This document shows, one piece after another, positions 1 to 12,128 of a DNA stretch of 64,000 nt. The stretch comes from Dactylonectria macrodidyma (lineage: Eukaryota; Ascomycota; Sordariomycetes; Hypocreales; Nectriaceae). Position numbers and translations under genes: made by a program. The stretch's first letter is position 1. The number at the start of each line of letters is the position of its first letter. The notes under the pieces are model-generated. The model had not been told where the DNA came from. It worked only from the letters and a program-made list of their open reading frames with translations, and did not search any database. The stretch is taken from NCBI GenBank assembly GCA_020744425.1, contig JAGMUV010000041.1, positions 186,001 through 250,000 of the forward strand, read 5' to 3'.

Positions 1-1345
1 TAGGTTGAGGATATGGCCAACACAGCGGATTCGCCGCTCGCCTTCCAAGCCCTCAAGCCCAGTAGGACTTGCCCGGGGATTGAACATCTTAAGCAAAGCC
101 CGGACACAAGTATCGCAAGGGTCAGCGTTATCTGCTGTGAAGAACCCGATCTTCTTTTCCAAGCCGTATTTCTGGATGACCTTAGCCATCAAGATGGCCT
201 GATTTTCGCCACCGGGACTGCCAGAGAGCTTCTCTAGGCTGATAAGGCGGACTTGTGGTGTCCCGGCTATGTCAACATAGTACGCTACCACCGAAAGGAT
301 AGCAATACCATTAGGCGAAGTCCACATGTCAAAGGAGGTATGAACCTTTGATAAGGCTTTATTCATCTCATCCTTTAACATCCTCGTGTATTCTTCGAAT
401 TCTTGTAAGATCCACTTTCTTACGGTGTTTCCCGACGTCGGCAGAACTTCGATAACAAACTCGTCATCTAGGAAGGCAAGAAGCTGTCGAAATAGCTTGT
501 GTTCAACACCGTGAAGAGGGATATTGGCATCCGTAATCCAGCCGAGAAGAAGTCGTTTGAAGGTGTCTGCTCTACTCTCAACGATCAGCGGCCTTCTTTT
601 GGCGGCCCGCTTTTGCATATCAAGGACCGATACAGAGGATGACGGAGCCGGAGATGTTCTATTCGACGATTCGGGCTCTGAATCAGGACCGTTGTCGTGT
701 GCAGTAGATGGCTTATATACCGTATCAACTCGGTAAACTCGTGCAAGTAGCGCTCCCCACTTCTCGTACATATTTCCACTGTTAACCGCAGATACGTCAG
801 AAAGTCCTAACTTAATTGGTTGCACGTGACTATTTCTGGGCCATGCGTGATTAAGTCCCTAATCTAATTGGCCAAACCCCTGGAGATCAGCTTCAAGCGG
901 GGCGCGCTTCTTGCACGAGTTTACCGAGTTGATACGGTATATGATGGTCGTTGTTCAAGTGGTAGATCGGGGAGGTAGTTGCCTTAGCCTCCAATATCTT
1001 AACCTGGTTCCGTGCGTCACATAGACCACAAACCCAGTATCGGCCACCTGCTGTACCGTCGTCGCTAAGCCTGATGACGTATTTGCCGTACCGAAGGATC
1101 CACGAAAGGCTTCTCCTTCGCTTTTTGTGTATCCAGTCCTCTAGGACATATCGGAGACCGTCGATGTATAGCGAAGGGAGTGAAGAAGGTTGAGCGACGT
1201 CGAGATGCTCAGGCCGAACGGTCGCCAGTTGGCTTGCTACGCTTCTCGTGCGCCGAAGGTTCGAAAGGGCACCATTGCCAGCCACGGACTGGGTCGTCTC
1301 GAAGGACGAGGACGAGGAAGTTCCCGCAATGGATTCTTTGTCAGG
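1..1345 (-). pseudogene. hAT transposase, 5' part (hAT-3), cut by the window edge
   Basis: Cut-and-paste transposase of the hAT superfamily; only its N-terminal half lies in the window. The frame from about 858 down to 1 is open and carries the first catalytic Asp in FDMWTSPNGIAILSVV (about 280-330), then FFTADNADPCDTC and the motif RRIRCVGHILNL at the very edge, all typical of hAT RNase H-fold cores. Upstream, 893-1345 encodes a BED-type zinc finger (WVCGLCD, then YHLNNDHH). The two parts are separated by a 228-bp inverted-repeat segment that brings in stops, so the gene is broken as read. The first ATG of the upstream part is at 1345 (MPDKES); the frame stays open to 1483 without an ATG. 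The C-terminal dimerisation region lies outside the window. Confidence 0.75.
715..942. mobile_element. MITE-like element with 32-bp perfect terminal inverted repeats
   Basis: Positions 715-746 and 911-942 are perfect inverted repeats of 32 bp around a 164-bp centre with no coding capacity. The segment sits inside the hAT-3 reading frame. Removing it, with or without a 2-bp AT duplication, rejoins the zinc finger (NNDHH) in frame to the downstream part (KPSTAHDN). This fits a small non-autonomous transposon inserted in the transposase gene. The transposase that moved it cannot be told from the window. Confidence 0.5.
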
Positions 1346-1691
1346 CATCTCGAAAATAGAGCGAAATACGGTATCCAGATTCGGGGATATCAGCTGCGTC
1401 ACTGCACGGTCGCGTTGCTGCAGCAGATTGTTGCGTGATAAGGACCAACTGTGGGAAGGAATCCTGTCAGACAATTGGCTCAACAGGGATCAGAGATGGC
1501 GCCAGTCAATTGATGAGAAATATCTCAGGAACAAAAGAAATTGAACAGCCATGTGTTCAGGTACGGCTATTTAAGCTCATGTCGTTAGGATTGGAGCCCT
1601 TGATGCGACAAGCCGGATGTGAAACCGGATACATGACCCCGATCTATGGGCCGCGTTTCACATCCGATCGCACGGCGCTTCCGTTTTGCCC

Positions 1692-1815
1692 CACTTACTT
1701 GGATCTTACTTACTTACTTGCTTCTTGGAGGCTTTACTTACTTACTTGGCTGCGGGGCTTACTTACTTACTTATTACTTACTTACTTGGTTACTTACTTG
1801 CAATTACTTTACTTA
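1692..1815. repeat. Imperfect (ACTT)n microsatellite
   Basis: Runs of ACTTACTT are broken by short non-repeat stretches over about 120 bp, between hAT-3 and a second BED-finger fragment. The runs produce spurious Leu/Tyr-rich open frames on the + strand. Confidence 0.85.
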
Positions 1816-2445
1816 TGTCGAACGCTGCACCCAGATATCATCGTCATCGTTGGTCGAATTCGAGGGCCTTTTGACCTTGTGGAACTCTATAACATGCTGG
1901 ATTGCAGCCGTCGTCGATCCTGCTGCAAACAGCTGACTGATATACCGCTTATTGTTATGGCAATCGGCGCAGAGGAAGTACTTGTCACTACTATGCTCCA
2001 GCTCCGCTCCATATGAATAGATCCGCGAGACCTTTACCTGTCTGCCCACGCTCCTCTTGTCCGGTATGCGATACCGTATACCCTACACAATCGTGCCATC
2101 GTGCCGCCGAAGCATACCCCAGTCAATTGGGAACGAGAGAGAGTGTGGAGGGCAGGTAGATCGATGGATAAGTCGCTCTACCGGTACATCTGACGTTTGC
2201 TCAGTCGACGATATCGGCCAGTTTAGATCGGTAGATTGACTCGAAAATATAGCAGATAAGCTTCGAGTACTTGATGGCCGACTTAGGCCCCAGAACGCGT
2301 TGTTGATAGATATTTGATGTAGGAATAGGATGTTATTTCGTCCGGGGGGACACACCCAATCTCTTTGAGTGCCCAAATGCTTGTGGGGCTGTTTGGGACA
2401 AATCGGATTGGAGCTGGTACATGATCCAGTTAGTAGATACCTCAT
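1813..2445 (-). pseudogene. Second BED zinc-finger fragment (hAT-like N-terminus)
   Basis: One minus-strand frame runs from 2445 to 1813 with a single in-frame stop at 2083-2085. Its distal part holds CADCHNN, then AAIQHVIEFHKV, the C-x2-C / H-x3-H layout of a BED finger. No transposase core follows, so it is an N-terminal remnant of a hAT-like gene distinct from hAT-3. The proximal part up to 2445 is not recognisable and may be non-coding. Confidence 0.45.
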
Positions 2446-2536
2446 CTGTTGCTGACCTTTTCATAGGATAATTGGTATTTGTCAAACCTGAAGAAGTCCC
2501 GAGCTGCCCCACAAGCATTTGGGCACTCAAAGAGAT
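2359..2536. repeat. 31-bp perfect inverted repeat pair, MITE-like
   Basis: Arms at 2359-2389 and 2506-2536 are perfect inverted copies of 31 bp with a 116-bp spacer. Similarity extends imperfectly inward beyond the GGGGC end of the arm. No coding sequence is seen. It could be a MITE or a folded remnant. Confidence 0.6.
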
Positions 2537-4060
2537 AGGGCCATTACGCTAAGCTGTTAACCTTTCCTACAGTGCTTCCATGCGCAGCTTAGATATTAGT
2601 TCTAAGCGATGTAATTGGCTAATTAGCGATATCTAGGGTAGCCTCTCCTAGCCTTCCTAAATAAGTAATTATTGGCATCAAGTACTTGACAACTTGACAC
2701 TCCTTTAACTTGATTGATTGACGATAACCCTTAAACTTGACTTGAGAACTTGACTTGACTAGAAGTCGAACTTGATTGAGAATTGTCAAGTTCGAGCTTG
2801 ATTGTTAGCCACACTGATGCGTTTATCCTTTACGAGATTTCTAGCACTCATAGCCTTTCTTACCTGCTGTAGAATACTATATGCCCAATGACAAAACAGA
2901 GAACAACAGAGTAGGTAATATAGAACGCTCCTCCACTGTCCAAAATTCTTACACTTGATATTTTCAGACTTGCAGCACAATCTGTTCCTCCTCACTTTTG
3001 GCTGGCTGTATGGGCATATGCCGGATAGCCAGCTGTCTAGGAGCCCTACAAAATTCGGAAGCAAAGCCTGCAGGGTTAAGGGAGATTTCCTGGTAGAGCT
3101 TTGGTGAGACGGGTATTGTAAACACGCCCACCTTACCTGATCTCAGTCTCTCCCTTGGCCCTCCCTGGCTTATCCTGTAGTGGTGTTCTAGTAATCCCAC
3201 CACGCCCTGGCTCTGGAGCCCAGGTGTGATCACCTGTTGGCGTGGTGGGATCACTGGAACACCCTCCTTTCCTTGGGGCATCTTCTCCATAATCTCACCA
3301 GAGCCCTGCCTCGGGGGATCAGATCACAGAAGACAGTTGTTAACAGTCTCTGGTTGATGAGAATAGGTTAGATCAGGTCAAACAGCTAAGGAAGGGAGTG
3401 GTCAGGTTACCTTTATCCTACTGCACCAAGTTATTGAGAGCGGGGTGATTTATTATTATATATACAGTTTGGGTAACTATTAGGTGGTATACCTGCTATC
3501 TAATAGATCAGCTGGCTTAGGGATAGAAGGATCAATAGAAGGAAGGCAGGACCAAGCTACCTCTGTCTGCCTAGTCGTAACCTTCCAAACTATGAGCCAT
3601 TGGTATATTTCCTAAGTATCACTCTATTTAGGATGCTTGTCTTTATCTATTGATCACTTTTCTTGCTTATATTCACGTTGTTAGGCGATATTAATGGTGG
3701 CTGCTGATCTGCTAGTCTGCTAGCAGGATATTTGTGACTATCCACGTGGAGTGCCTGACGAAATTGCTGGCGTAGCTGAGGTTTCGGTACCTCGTTTGCC
3801 TGCCAGATTACTAGGCATTTAATGTATATATACATCGATGATTTCTTGACAATCTACCCACTTGAATCTACGTTGATGAGGCCGTGATAGAGGGGATAGA
3901 AGCTTGGCAGCACGAAGGGTAGAATGGGTAGAAAGCACAGCTTTCTATCAATAGTAGATGGTGCGTCTACTTTTGGTGGATAGATGCAGACCCCTGCAAG
4001 TGCCTACGGGCTTGGTATAGACGCCCAGAGCGGAAGGCATTTGATAACTCTAATATTAGC
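2537..4060. other. Gene-free, decayed AT-leaning stretch
   Basis: No frame resembles a known protein. At 2680-2816 the motifs AACTTGA/CTTGATT recur many times and end in TTAGCCACACTG, which looks like the terminal repeat of a hAT element extending leftward. At 3182-3264 there is a strong imperfect hairpin. The rest shows nothing recognisable. Confidence 0.5.
3182..3264. repeat. Imperfect long hairpin
   Basis: Arms 3182-3206 and 3240-3264 pair over 25 bp with two mismatches (core CCCACCACGCC / GGCGTGGTGGG). The loop contains a further near-palindrome, CAGGTGTGATCACCTG. No gene is attached to it. Confidence 0.5.
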
Positions 4061-4521
4061 TTGATGGAAGACGAAGCAATGGATGAGGCTGGGACCAGTA
4101 GGCAGGATTCAGAAGGGGAAGAAGACAGCAGTGGAGATGATGGTAGAGCGGAAGTGAGAGGTATTTGCCATTCTTGGGCGACTCAGAACTTCATTTCGAA
4201 ACTAGATTTGCTCATCAACTTGGCCGAGGCGGCCGGAAAGCTCGTCATGACGCCGGTTCGGCATCGATTGAGTACCGTGTCAGCAGGCGAGAACCGGAAT
4301 CGGTTTGCGTTATATCTCGACCATGCTCCTAGGCAGGTATAATTTAATGGCTTTCGTATGCTTGTCGCGCACAAAGTGCCACTCCAGTAACGTGCCCCTT
4401 AATCGAAACAGATATCGACGAGCTGTCTGGACAGCTCGGTATGGTCAGGCACGGGTGCGTGCTTTCGTCGCCTATGTGCTGTGCGATCTCATGAGAATCT
4501 GAGACCGGCAACACAACTCTG
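4061..4521. other. Downstream flank of nik1
   Basis: A 93-codon plus-strand frame (4061-4342) begins with an acidic Ser/Glu/Asp-rich stretch and has no recognisable domain. It is not supported as a gene. The nik1 3' untranslated region on the minus strand must lie in this interval. Confidence 0.3.
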
Positions 4522-7500
4522 TTAGTTCGACAAGCTTCGCATATCAGAGAAATCGAGATGTACTCTTGCCAAGGCTTCGTCCTGCTCGGGTGACACGGCG
4601 GCAGGTCCCTCCTGTCCATTGCTCGAGATGGGCTCGCGACTGGTGACGGCTCGGTTCTCGAGAGTCGGTCGCAACATGCCCCGTCCACCATCCTTATGTT
4701 TGGACGCCTTCGCTTCCGCATGCATCGCCAGCTCGCGTTCACGGTTCTTTTCGAGTAGGGGACCCCCAAGAGTGGCGCACTTGAGAATGGTCTGCATCAG
4801 ATGGTTCTGTTGCAGAGGTTTGGAAAGATACTCGTCCATCTGCGCTTGGATGCACTTCTCCCGGTCGCCCATCATCGCATGGGCTGTCAGAGCGATAATC
4901 GGGGTTCTGTGGGTACCCATTCCTCGCTCGTATTCTCGGATCTTACCCGTCGCCTCGAATCCTCCCTGTTGTTGTGTTAGCCTTCCAATTAAATACGAAT
5001 TACAGCCATTTAGAGAATCCTGCTGACCATAATGGGCATCTGAACGTCCATCAGAATGACATCAAACTTCTTCTCCTTCACGGCCTCTACGGCTTCCCAA
5101 CCGTTACCAACCACTGTGACGGCGTGGTGGTACTTCTCCAGGATCTTGACCGCCAATCTTTGATTGACAGTATTGTCCTCGGCAAGGAGAATCTCAAATG
5201 ACTTGGTGTTATCTGCGAGGGAGGGTGTGGCCCTATTCTCGAGTGCTGGAATCATCCCGTTGCCTAGATCAGTGAGCTTGCACGGCGTAGTCATACAAGA
5301 TGTGATGCCCAAATCCATGCACGACTTCAAGCTGACATGAACGACAGGCGCTAAGAGGACAATAGGGAGGTACTTGAAATCATCCACGGCTCTCAGCCTC
5401 ATGGCGGTGTCGATCGAGTCCACGATAATGGCATCATAAGGAAGAGCGCCGCCAGTCTGCAAGCGGGTAAGGGCGGTGCCCCTTTCGGACTCGACCACCG
5501 CAGGGTGGAGGCCAATCTTTTCAAGCATGCCTCGGATGGCGGTCACAGAGCCCGATTGAGCCTTATCGACGAAGAGAACCTGGTGGCCCCGGTAAGGTCG
5601 AATTTGCTGCTCAATCATCTCGCTGTCGTCGTGGGCCAGTCTAACTCGGCATGTGAAGTGGAAATCGCTGCCCTTTGCATGCTCACTGTTGACCCATAGG
5701 TCACCACCCATCAGGTTCACCAGTCGTTTCGAAATCGATAGACCAAGACCAGTTCCACCAAATTTGCGAGTCATGGAGCCATCGGCCTGCTGAAAGGTGT
5801 CAAAAATCAAGTCCAGCTTGTCCTTGGCGATGCCGATACCGGTATCCTCCACGATAAACTCAACAGCATATTCGCCGGGCCCGACGTTACTCTGGTCTTG
5901 TCGTTCTTTGATCGTCAGACTGACCTCGCCGTGCTCAGTAAACTTGATAGCATTGCCGACAAGGTTGAGAATGATTTGTTTGAGACGGAAGGAGTCACCA
6001 ATGACATAGTCCGGCACAGAGCTGTCTACCTTGTAGGTGAGATCCAAGAACTTTTCATTGGCCTTGACAGCAAGAGTCTTTAGGGCATTGAAGACCGTTC
6101 CCCGTAACGTATACGGGATTTCCTCAATCACCATTCTTCTAGCTTCAATCTTGGAAAGATCCAGAATGTCGTCAATGATTGTCAGGAGGCTGTTGGCAAG
6201 ATTATTGACGATATTCAGCATCTCCCGTTGATACTGATCCAGATTGGTGTCGAGCGTGAGTTGGGTCATGCCAACGATGCCGTTCATGGGAGTTCGAATT
6301 TCATGAGACATGTTGGCGAGGAACTCTGATTTTGTCTTGTTGGCCAACTCGGCAGCTTCTCTAGCCTGTGTATTCCTTTGGATAGAGTCTCTCAGGTTGG
6401 AAATCATTTGGTTGATCTTGCGTTTTAGTTCGTCCATCTCGCCGGAAGCTTCGACATCGACAAGTTTGGTAAAGTCGCTGTCGGTTGCCAGATTTGTAAT
6501 ATCTGAGAAGGCGCGCACTTGGGTCGTCTGCGTCGGTATGTTGGTATTCACCTAACTTCTCCATCTTCGAACGATAGCTTACCAAGTTGCTGGCCATAGT
6601 GTTGACATCAGTCGTAATCTCCTTCCATCGGCCATCGAGCCCAGCCACATCAGCCTGAGCTCCCATCTTGCCATCGACACCCACGTCCTTGGCAACTCGC
6701 TGTACTTCGTAACAGAAGCTAGACAGACGGTCGACCATGTTATTGATGGTTTCTTTGAGGACTTGAATCTCTCCGTTTGCCTCGACGTCGATCTTCTGGC
6801 TCATGTCGCCATTGGCGATCGCTTGAGTCACGGCAGAGATAGATCTGACCTATGGAAATAGTTAGCACAACAATTGCAGGCAGTGACACGCAACGAGTCG
6901 TCGGGCCCGTAAGCGTCCGGGTAAGGAGCCTTGCCTGGACTGTGAGGTTCGAGGCCATGGTGTTGACGTTTTCAGTCAAATCTTTCCATTTACCTTCAAC
7001 ATTGGCGACTTGGGCCTGTCCGCCAAGAGTTCCATCCGTGCCGACTTCACGAGCAACCTTGCTCACTTCCACAGCGAAGGTACCAAGTCGATCTACCATC
7101 TGGTTTATGGTATTCTTGAGCTCCAGAATCTCTCCCTGGACTTCAACACCGATCTTCTTTGTCAGATCGCCCTTGGCCACAGCCGTGGTGACTTTGGCGA
7201 TTTCTCGCACTTGGGTTGTCAGGTTCATGGCCATGCCATTTACGTTTTCCGTGAGATCTCTCCAGGTGCCTTCGACATCGTGGACAGTGGCCTGTCCACC
7301 CAATCGGCCTTCCGTTCCAACCTCTCTAGCAATCTTGGTGACCTCACGGGCAAACTGCTGCAGTTGATCGACCATGGAGTTGATGGTCGACTTGAGCTCG
7401 AAGATCTCTCCCCTGCAGTCGGCCTGGACTTTTTGAGTCAAATCTCCCGTGGCGACAGCTGTCGTGACCTTGATAATGTCGCGTACTTGGGTCGTCAAAT

Positions 7501-8730
7501 TATTGGCCATGGCGTTTACGTTGACGGTTAAATCGTTCCACATGCCCTGAACTCCCCCAACATCGGCCTGTCCACCCAATATACCTTCAGTTCCGACATC
7601 TCTTGCCACACGCGTCACCTCGGAGGCGAAGGTTCTTAATTGGTCAACCATGGTGTTGATGGTCTGTTGCAGTTGCAGGATTTCACCTCGCGCAGGTCTT
7701 TCGATCTTCTTGGTCAAGTCTCCGTGAGCCACGGCGGTTGTTACCGAGGCAATTTCTCGTACTGTATTGTCTCAAGTTAGATAAATGACAAGAGCTTCGG
7801 CGGGCGCTGTAGGCAAGTTTACCTTGATCAGTCAGGTTCTGCGCCATGACGTTCACTGGAAGGATTTGTTAGATATTATTGGGGCAATGGGTTGGTTCTC
7901 AGGGAGATACCATTGTCTGTCAATTCTTTCCACGTTCCATCAACTCCACCGATCTTAGCTTGACCACCCAACAAGCCTTCGGTGCCGACCTCGCGGGCTA
8001 CGCGCGACACTTCGCTGGCAAAGGTTTGCAGTTGATCCATCATGGCGTTGATGGTCCGCTTGAAAGTGGTGATTTCAGGATCCATTTCGACAGTATTCAT
8101 TCTGACCTTCATGGTCAAATCACCACGCGCGACTGCGGTCACAATCTCACCGATTTCACGGAGAGCCTTTTGGAAGGCCTCGTTGGCCTTCTGGTACTTC
8201 CAGAGCTCGCGTTCTAGAGTTACGATGCGTTCTTGCTCCAAAACCTCGAGAGCACGCTCCTGCAATTGCTTCTGTTCAAGGAGCTGGGCATTGGCACCCG
8301 CGAGCTCTTCGCGCTGGCAATTGAGCAGCTTCGACTGGTCATCGACATGATCACGAAGTCCTTCGAGGGCTTCCTTGGTCAGCTGGATAGACGGCAGATG
8401 CGGAGAGTGCAAGCTACCTTGGGCATGGAAGACCTTGGTCTTGGGGCGGGAAGGTAGGGAGAGGCCATCTTCGCCAAATAGTGAGTCCATCGTCTCGTTT
8501 GGGGTCTCGGGGGAAGTGGTGGTAGCGGTGGATGCCTGGCCCTCGAGCTTGCCAACACGCAGTGCGAGTTTCTGGAGTTCAATCTCGAGGTTTCGCTTGG
8601 CAGGCGTCTCGCGGCCGGGGAGCTTGACGTTGGAGGCAACGCCCACGGGGATGGAGCCAGGCGAGCGTGAGTCCGGGGCAATTGAGGCTACGATCTCGGC
8701 AGCGGCCGCCAGAGCCGCATCGTCGACCAT
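4522..8730 (-). CDS. nik1: Class III hybrid histidine kinase (Nik1/Os-1)
   Basis: Cytosolic sensor kinase at the head of the fungal HOG osmostress relay; in this family it is the target of phenylpyrrole and dicarboximide fungicides. Six exons on the minus strand: 8730-7911, 7855-7823, 7761-6935, 6849-6583, 6527-5028 and 4965-4522, together 1296 aa, close to the usual length. An N-terminal coiled-coil-like stretch leads into six tandem HAMP repeats ([33 protein letters not shown] and so on, to about residue 690). The H-box is [15 protein letters not shown] (His about 724), followed by N-box [16 protein letters not shown] and GGTGLGLS. The receiver has phospho-acceptor Asp about 1143 (LMDVQMP) and Lys about 1198 (YLSKP). 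All key residues are present. The third intron (6934-6850) has a GC donor and exon 2 is only 33 nt. Start chosen at 8730 because the conserved N-terminus [10 protein letters not shown] begins there. Confidence 0.93.
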
Positions 8731-9497
8731 TCTGCAGGGCAGAGACTGCTGAGCCGCAGTCAGGCGACGGGAGCTTCAAGAGAGCGTTTCAGATGTCAGC
8801 GGAGGGATATTCCGGCGAAACGACGATCGCAGAGGCACAGAAATCAGTGTGTGAATGAGGGCGCGGCGGCGCAGCGGGGCGGCGAGGGGCGGGCGCCTTG
8901 GAGACGAGGCACAGCGGAGACTGAAGTCAAAGACAGAGCAGTGGAAGACGGCAGGGCATTCTCGAACCAGGGTATAAAGGAGAGACGGCGACGGCAATCA
9001 AGGGATTCGGACCGCGGCTGTGGCAGGCTTGGAGTGAACGAGATGCGGCGAGAGAGATCGTTGGCAGGTCGACCCTAACGTTGTATTGTCTCGAAATCGG
9101 ATATCGGAGGGAGGGGCGATGGAAGGCCGTGAAAGGTGGGAGTGCAGAACGAGGTAGGGCGAGACTCGGGCGCTTGGGCCGTGCGAGATGCTGGAAGACT
9201 GATTGGGGATGAGGGCAAGGACATAAGATGGCCCTTGTAGCAGCAGGGTCTTCGGGCCCCTCTTGGCGGTTGGCGGCTGACTTCTGAGGGGCAGGCACTG
9301 TAGCGTACGTACTGCCTACCTTGGTACTTATTCCGCTGCAGACGTGGGCAAAAGGTACCCAGTAGGTAGGTATGTAGATAGGTGAGGTAGGTAACGCAGT
9401 CATACACTACAAAGTTCTTGCTCGCGATGGTAATAGAACGACTGGGAGTCCAAGAGAGAGGAGATAAGTCGGGACCCCGACAGCCTTAGTACCTACT
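8731..9497 (-). promoter_or_regulatory. Upstream region of nik1
   Basis: This gene-free interval lies directly before the nik1 start codon on the minus strand and must contain its 5' UTR and promoter. It is GC-rich near the gene, with a short run of TAGGTAGGTA-type repeats at about 9362-9392. No individual factor site is claimed. Confidence 0.4.
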
Positions 9498-12128
9498 GTG
9501 GCTTCCAACCAGGCTCAGCCTCTTTTGTTCGGGGGCGTGAGATGGGAATACTGCGTAGTTGGCTGGAGGTCCGGCAGGGAGGGGATGCGGGATGAACCCC
9601 CCATGCCAGTGTCAACAGGTACTACGCACTCCGTAGTATGTATATTTGCGATGTGCAGAGAGCTTGAGCCAAAAAACCCTGGCTGGAGGGTCAAGTACTG
9701 TACGATAGTCACCACGTACGTACTTTCAGGGCTCTTATTTAAAACATCGCCGGTTTTCATAGTAGGCATATACCCGTTAGAACTAAGTGACTTTAATATT
9801 AAGAAGGTAGTCCAGAGCTTTCTGGAGAAGCCACAATGGACGTATTTAGGAGCCAGTGGCAGTGGAAATCCTGGTCCCAGGCAATCAGCCCGGTGATTAG
9901 GAACCAGTTATCGATACCGAAGCCAAGATGGTCCACCAATCCTCAATATTGAAATCGACTTAGGTGGTTGGTTCGGAAGATGCCATTGCGAATTCGCACA
10001 AGTGATGGGTGGCTTGCTGGAGATGATGCATCTCGCATTGACGCATCCGCCAGTGCCTTCGCACTTGTCCCAAGTCGTGACTGACAGCACAGAGGCCCGA
10101 CCAGTTTTGGTGGCTTGATTGCGCGAATAAGAACCAACATCCAATCATATCTTGTTGGCTCAGCCTCAACGCAAACTATCAAAACCTTCGTCTCATTTCG
10201 GCAGTTAGAAGGATCTGCAGTCCCACACCGCTGGGATCACGACCAAGCAGCCCTGACCCCAGTGCAGACTTACGGCATACAAAGGCAATAAATGCCAATA
10301 TTGAGATTTGGCAAACGACGCTGCCGGGCCGGAGAGCCGTTTCCAGGATGTCCGGGTGGAACAAGCCAGAGCACTATCTGTTCGTCAGTTCTGCGACAGA
10401 AGAGGCTGAAGATGGCATCACATTCATCACGAATTTGCGCAAAAACAGGATGACAGAGATTTGTGGGCCTATGGCCTGAATTCGCATGTGATTCTAACAT
10501 CTCACCGAAGGGACACGAGTGTTGCGGCTATCGGAAGTTGCCGTGCTGTCTCTTCGTCACGCACGTTCACGGAGACGGAAGTGATCGACGGGACAAGAGC
10601 TGCTGAGCTACGTCTGACGACTTCAGCGCAGGCCACAATTCAAGTCGCAGTTCAATCCAGCTTGAATTGAGGGATTGAGGCCCCAATTCAACTCAATTCA
10701 ACTCAATTCGGCGGCCGACCAGCTCAACGCAATTCAATCTGCGAATAGCTTTATATTGAACTCGATTGAGGTCTAGAATAACTCAATCTTCCAGCTCTGG
10801 ATGGCTGATATGAGGCTCCATGTCCCCCTTGCTTGACCTCCGGGTATGCGGGAGCCCATAGACTCGCGGTACTCGCGAATTTAAAATTTCACGGATACCG
10901 CGAAAACGACTAAGCACCGTTGCCATAGCGATTTTCAACCACTGATCTAACGAGGTCACGCTCTTCCTTCTCCAGTCATCCTTCTCTATGCTACAACTCA
11001 GATATTTCTAGCATCGCATGTAGAGAACGCGAGTTTTCCTGAAGACTGTCTCCCTCCAGAAAGCACCTCGTCTGCTCGGGGCTGGCAAGGAAGAAATGAA
11101 TTGCCGATTGGATGGCGTTAGCCACAGCGAACAAATCATCGACGCATCAGTGCGAGGGCTGTCACAAAAAGGCGTCCACTAGTGAGCAGAGCGATAATAG
11201 ACGGCGTAAATCAGCAAATTGTTGGCGGGGCGGAGTCAACTCGCCCGACTTCTCCACGGACCTCGTAGATTAGGGACGCAGACAGCTGGCCTGCATTCCC
11301 AATGGCCAATCGAATGCAAACAAAGACTGCGAAGGTAGCCATACTTGGCAGCTGAAGGTCCATACGAGTACTTCAGCCCTCCACAGTGAGACAAGACGTA
11401 CACGTACGGGAACCGGACTTTGCGTCTCGAAGCACGCGTCCAAGGAGCACGCGTCGAGCTACCTCAACAGCTGTAGGGGTCCCATTCACGGCGGGAACTC
11501 CTGGTCTGGTGCGATGCGGGCCACATTGCGCTTCGTGCCGAACCTTGACCAAAATTGGGTGGTCTTTGTGAAGGCGATCACGGTTCTGAAGACGCCGACG
11601 CCCATGAATTATCCGAGGGAGCACCCCAATTGTCATTAGGAGCCTAGGCGCCCTCTTTTCCGCATCTGGCTCCGACAACGCGCTGCTGCGCCCGTCGTCA
11701 GTCCGTGCATAGATCTATAGTGGTGGATACAATTATCATGACACCTCCTTGTCGAGATCTGCAGACTACCGCTATTATGGCTATTCTTAGATTTTAGCAG
11801 GTTGTCATGTCGGCCCACCCTTATGATGCCGAACACTTCGTGCTGATTGGTAGCCAGGACGAGTTCAGGACCTATCCCGTGCCCACTAGTCCGGGACAAA
11901 TCTTGACGAGCGCATCCCAGTGAGTACCCAACGCGTCCACGACGCGCTATGGTCATGGCAAACGGACACGCTGTACGCGCGTCTGGTGGACTGCAGTCCA
12001 ACAGCGACAAAATTGTCAACAATAAGGGAAGAGTCCAGTCCAGCACCCGCAAATCCGCGAGCAAGATCACCGTACGGTCCACCCGGCTGCTCTGCACAAG
12101 GTATCGTTGCTGATTACATTTGTTTGGG
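9498..12128. other. Long intergenic stretch without a supported gene
   Basis: Open frames here have no recognisable motif. At 10655-10800 short CAATTCAA/AACTCAATT words repeat in both orientations, like the subterminal arrays of DNA transposons. At about 10850-10890 a segment resembles, in inverted orientation, 31420-31462. Nothing else is seen. Confidence 0.45.

Noticed and set aside
4061..4342. Acidic 93-codon frame as a gene
   Set aside because: No known family and no splice or neighbour support; mentioned only as flank.
6528..6582. 31-nt intron ending at the first TAG after the donor in nik1
   Set aside because: Too short, and the conserved SNLTTQVRAF frame requires the later acceptor at 6528, giving 55 nt.
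9498..9896. 132-codon open frame on the + strand
   Set aside because: No domain, no splice support, odd composition; looks like chance.
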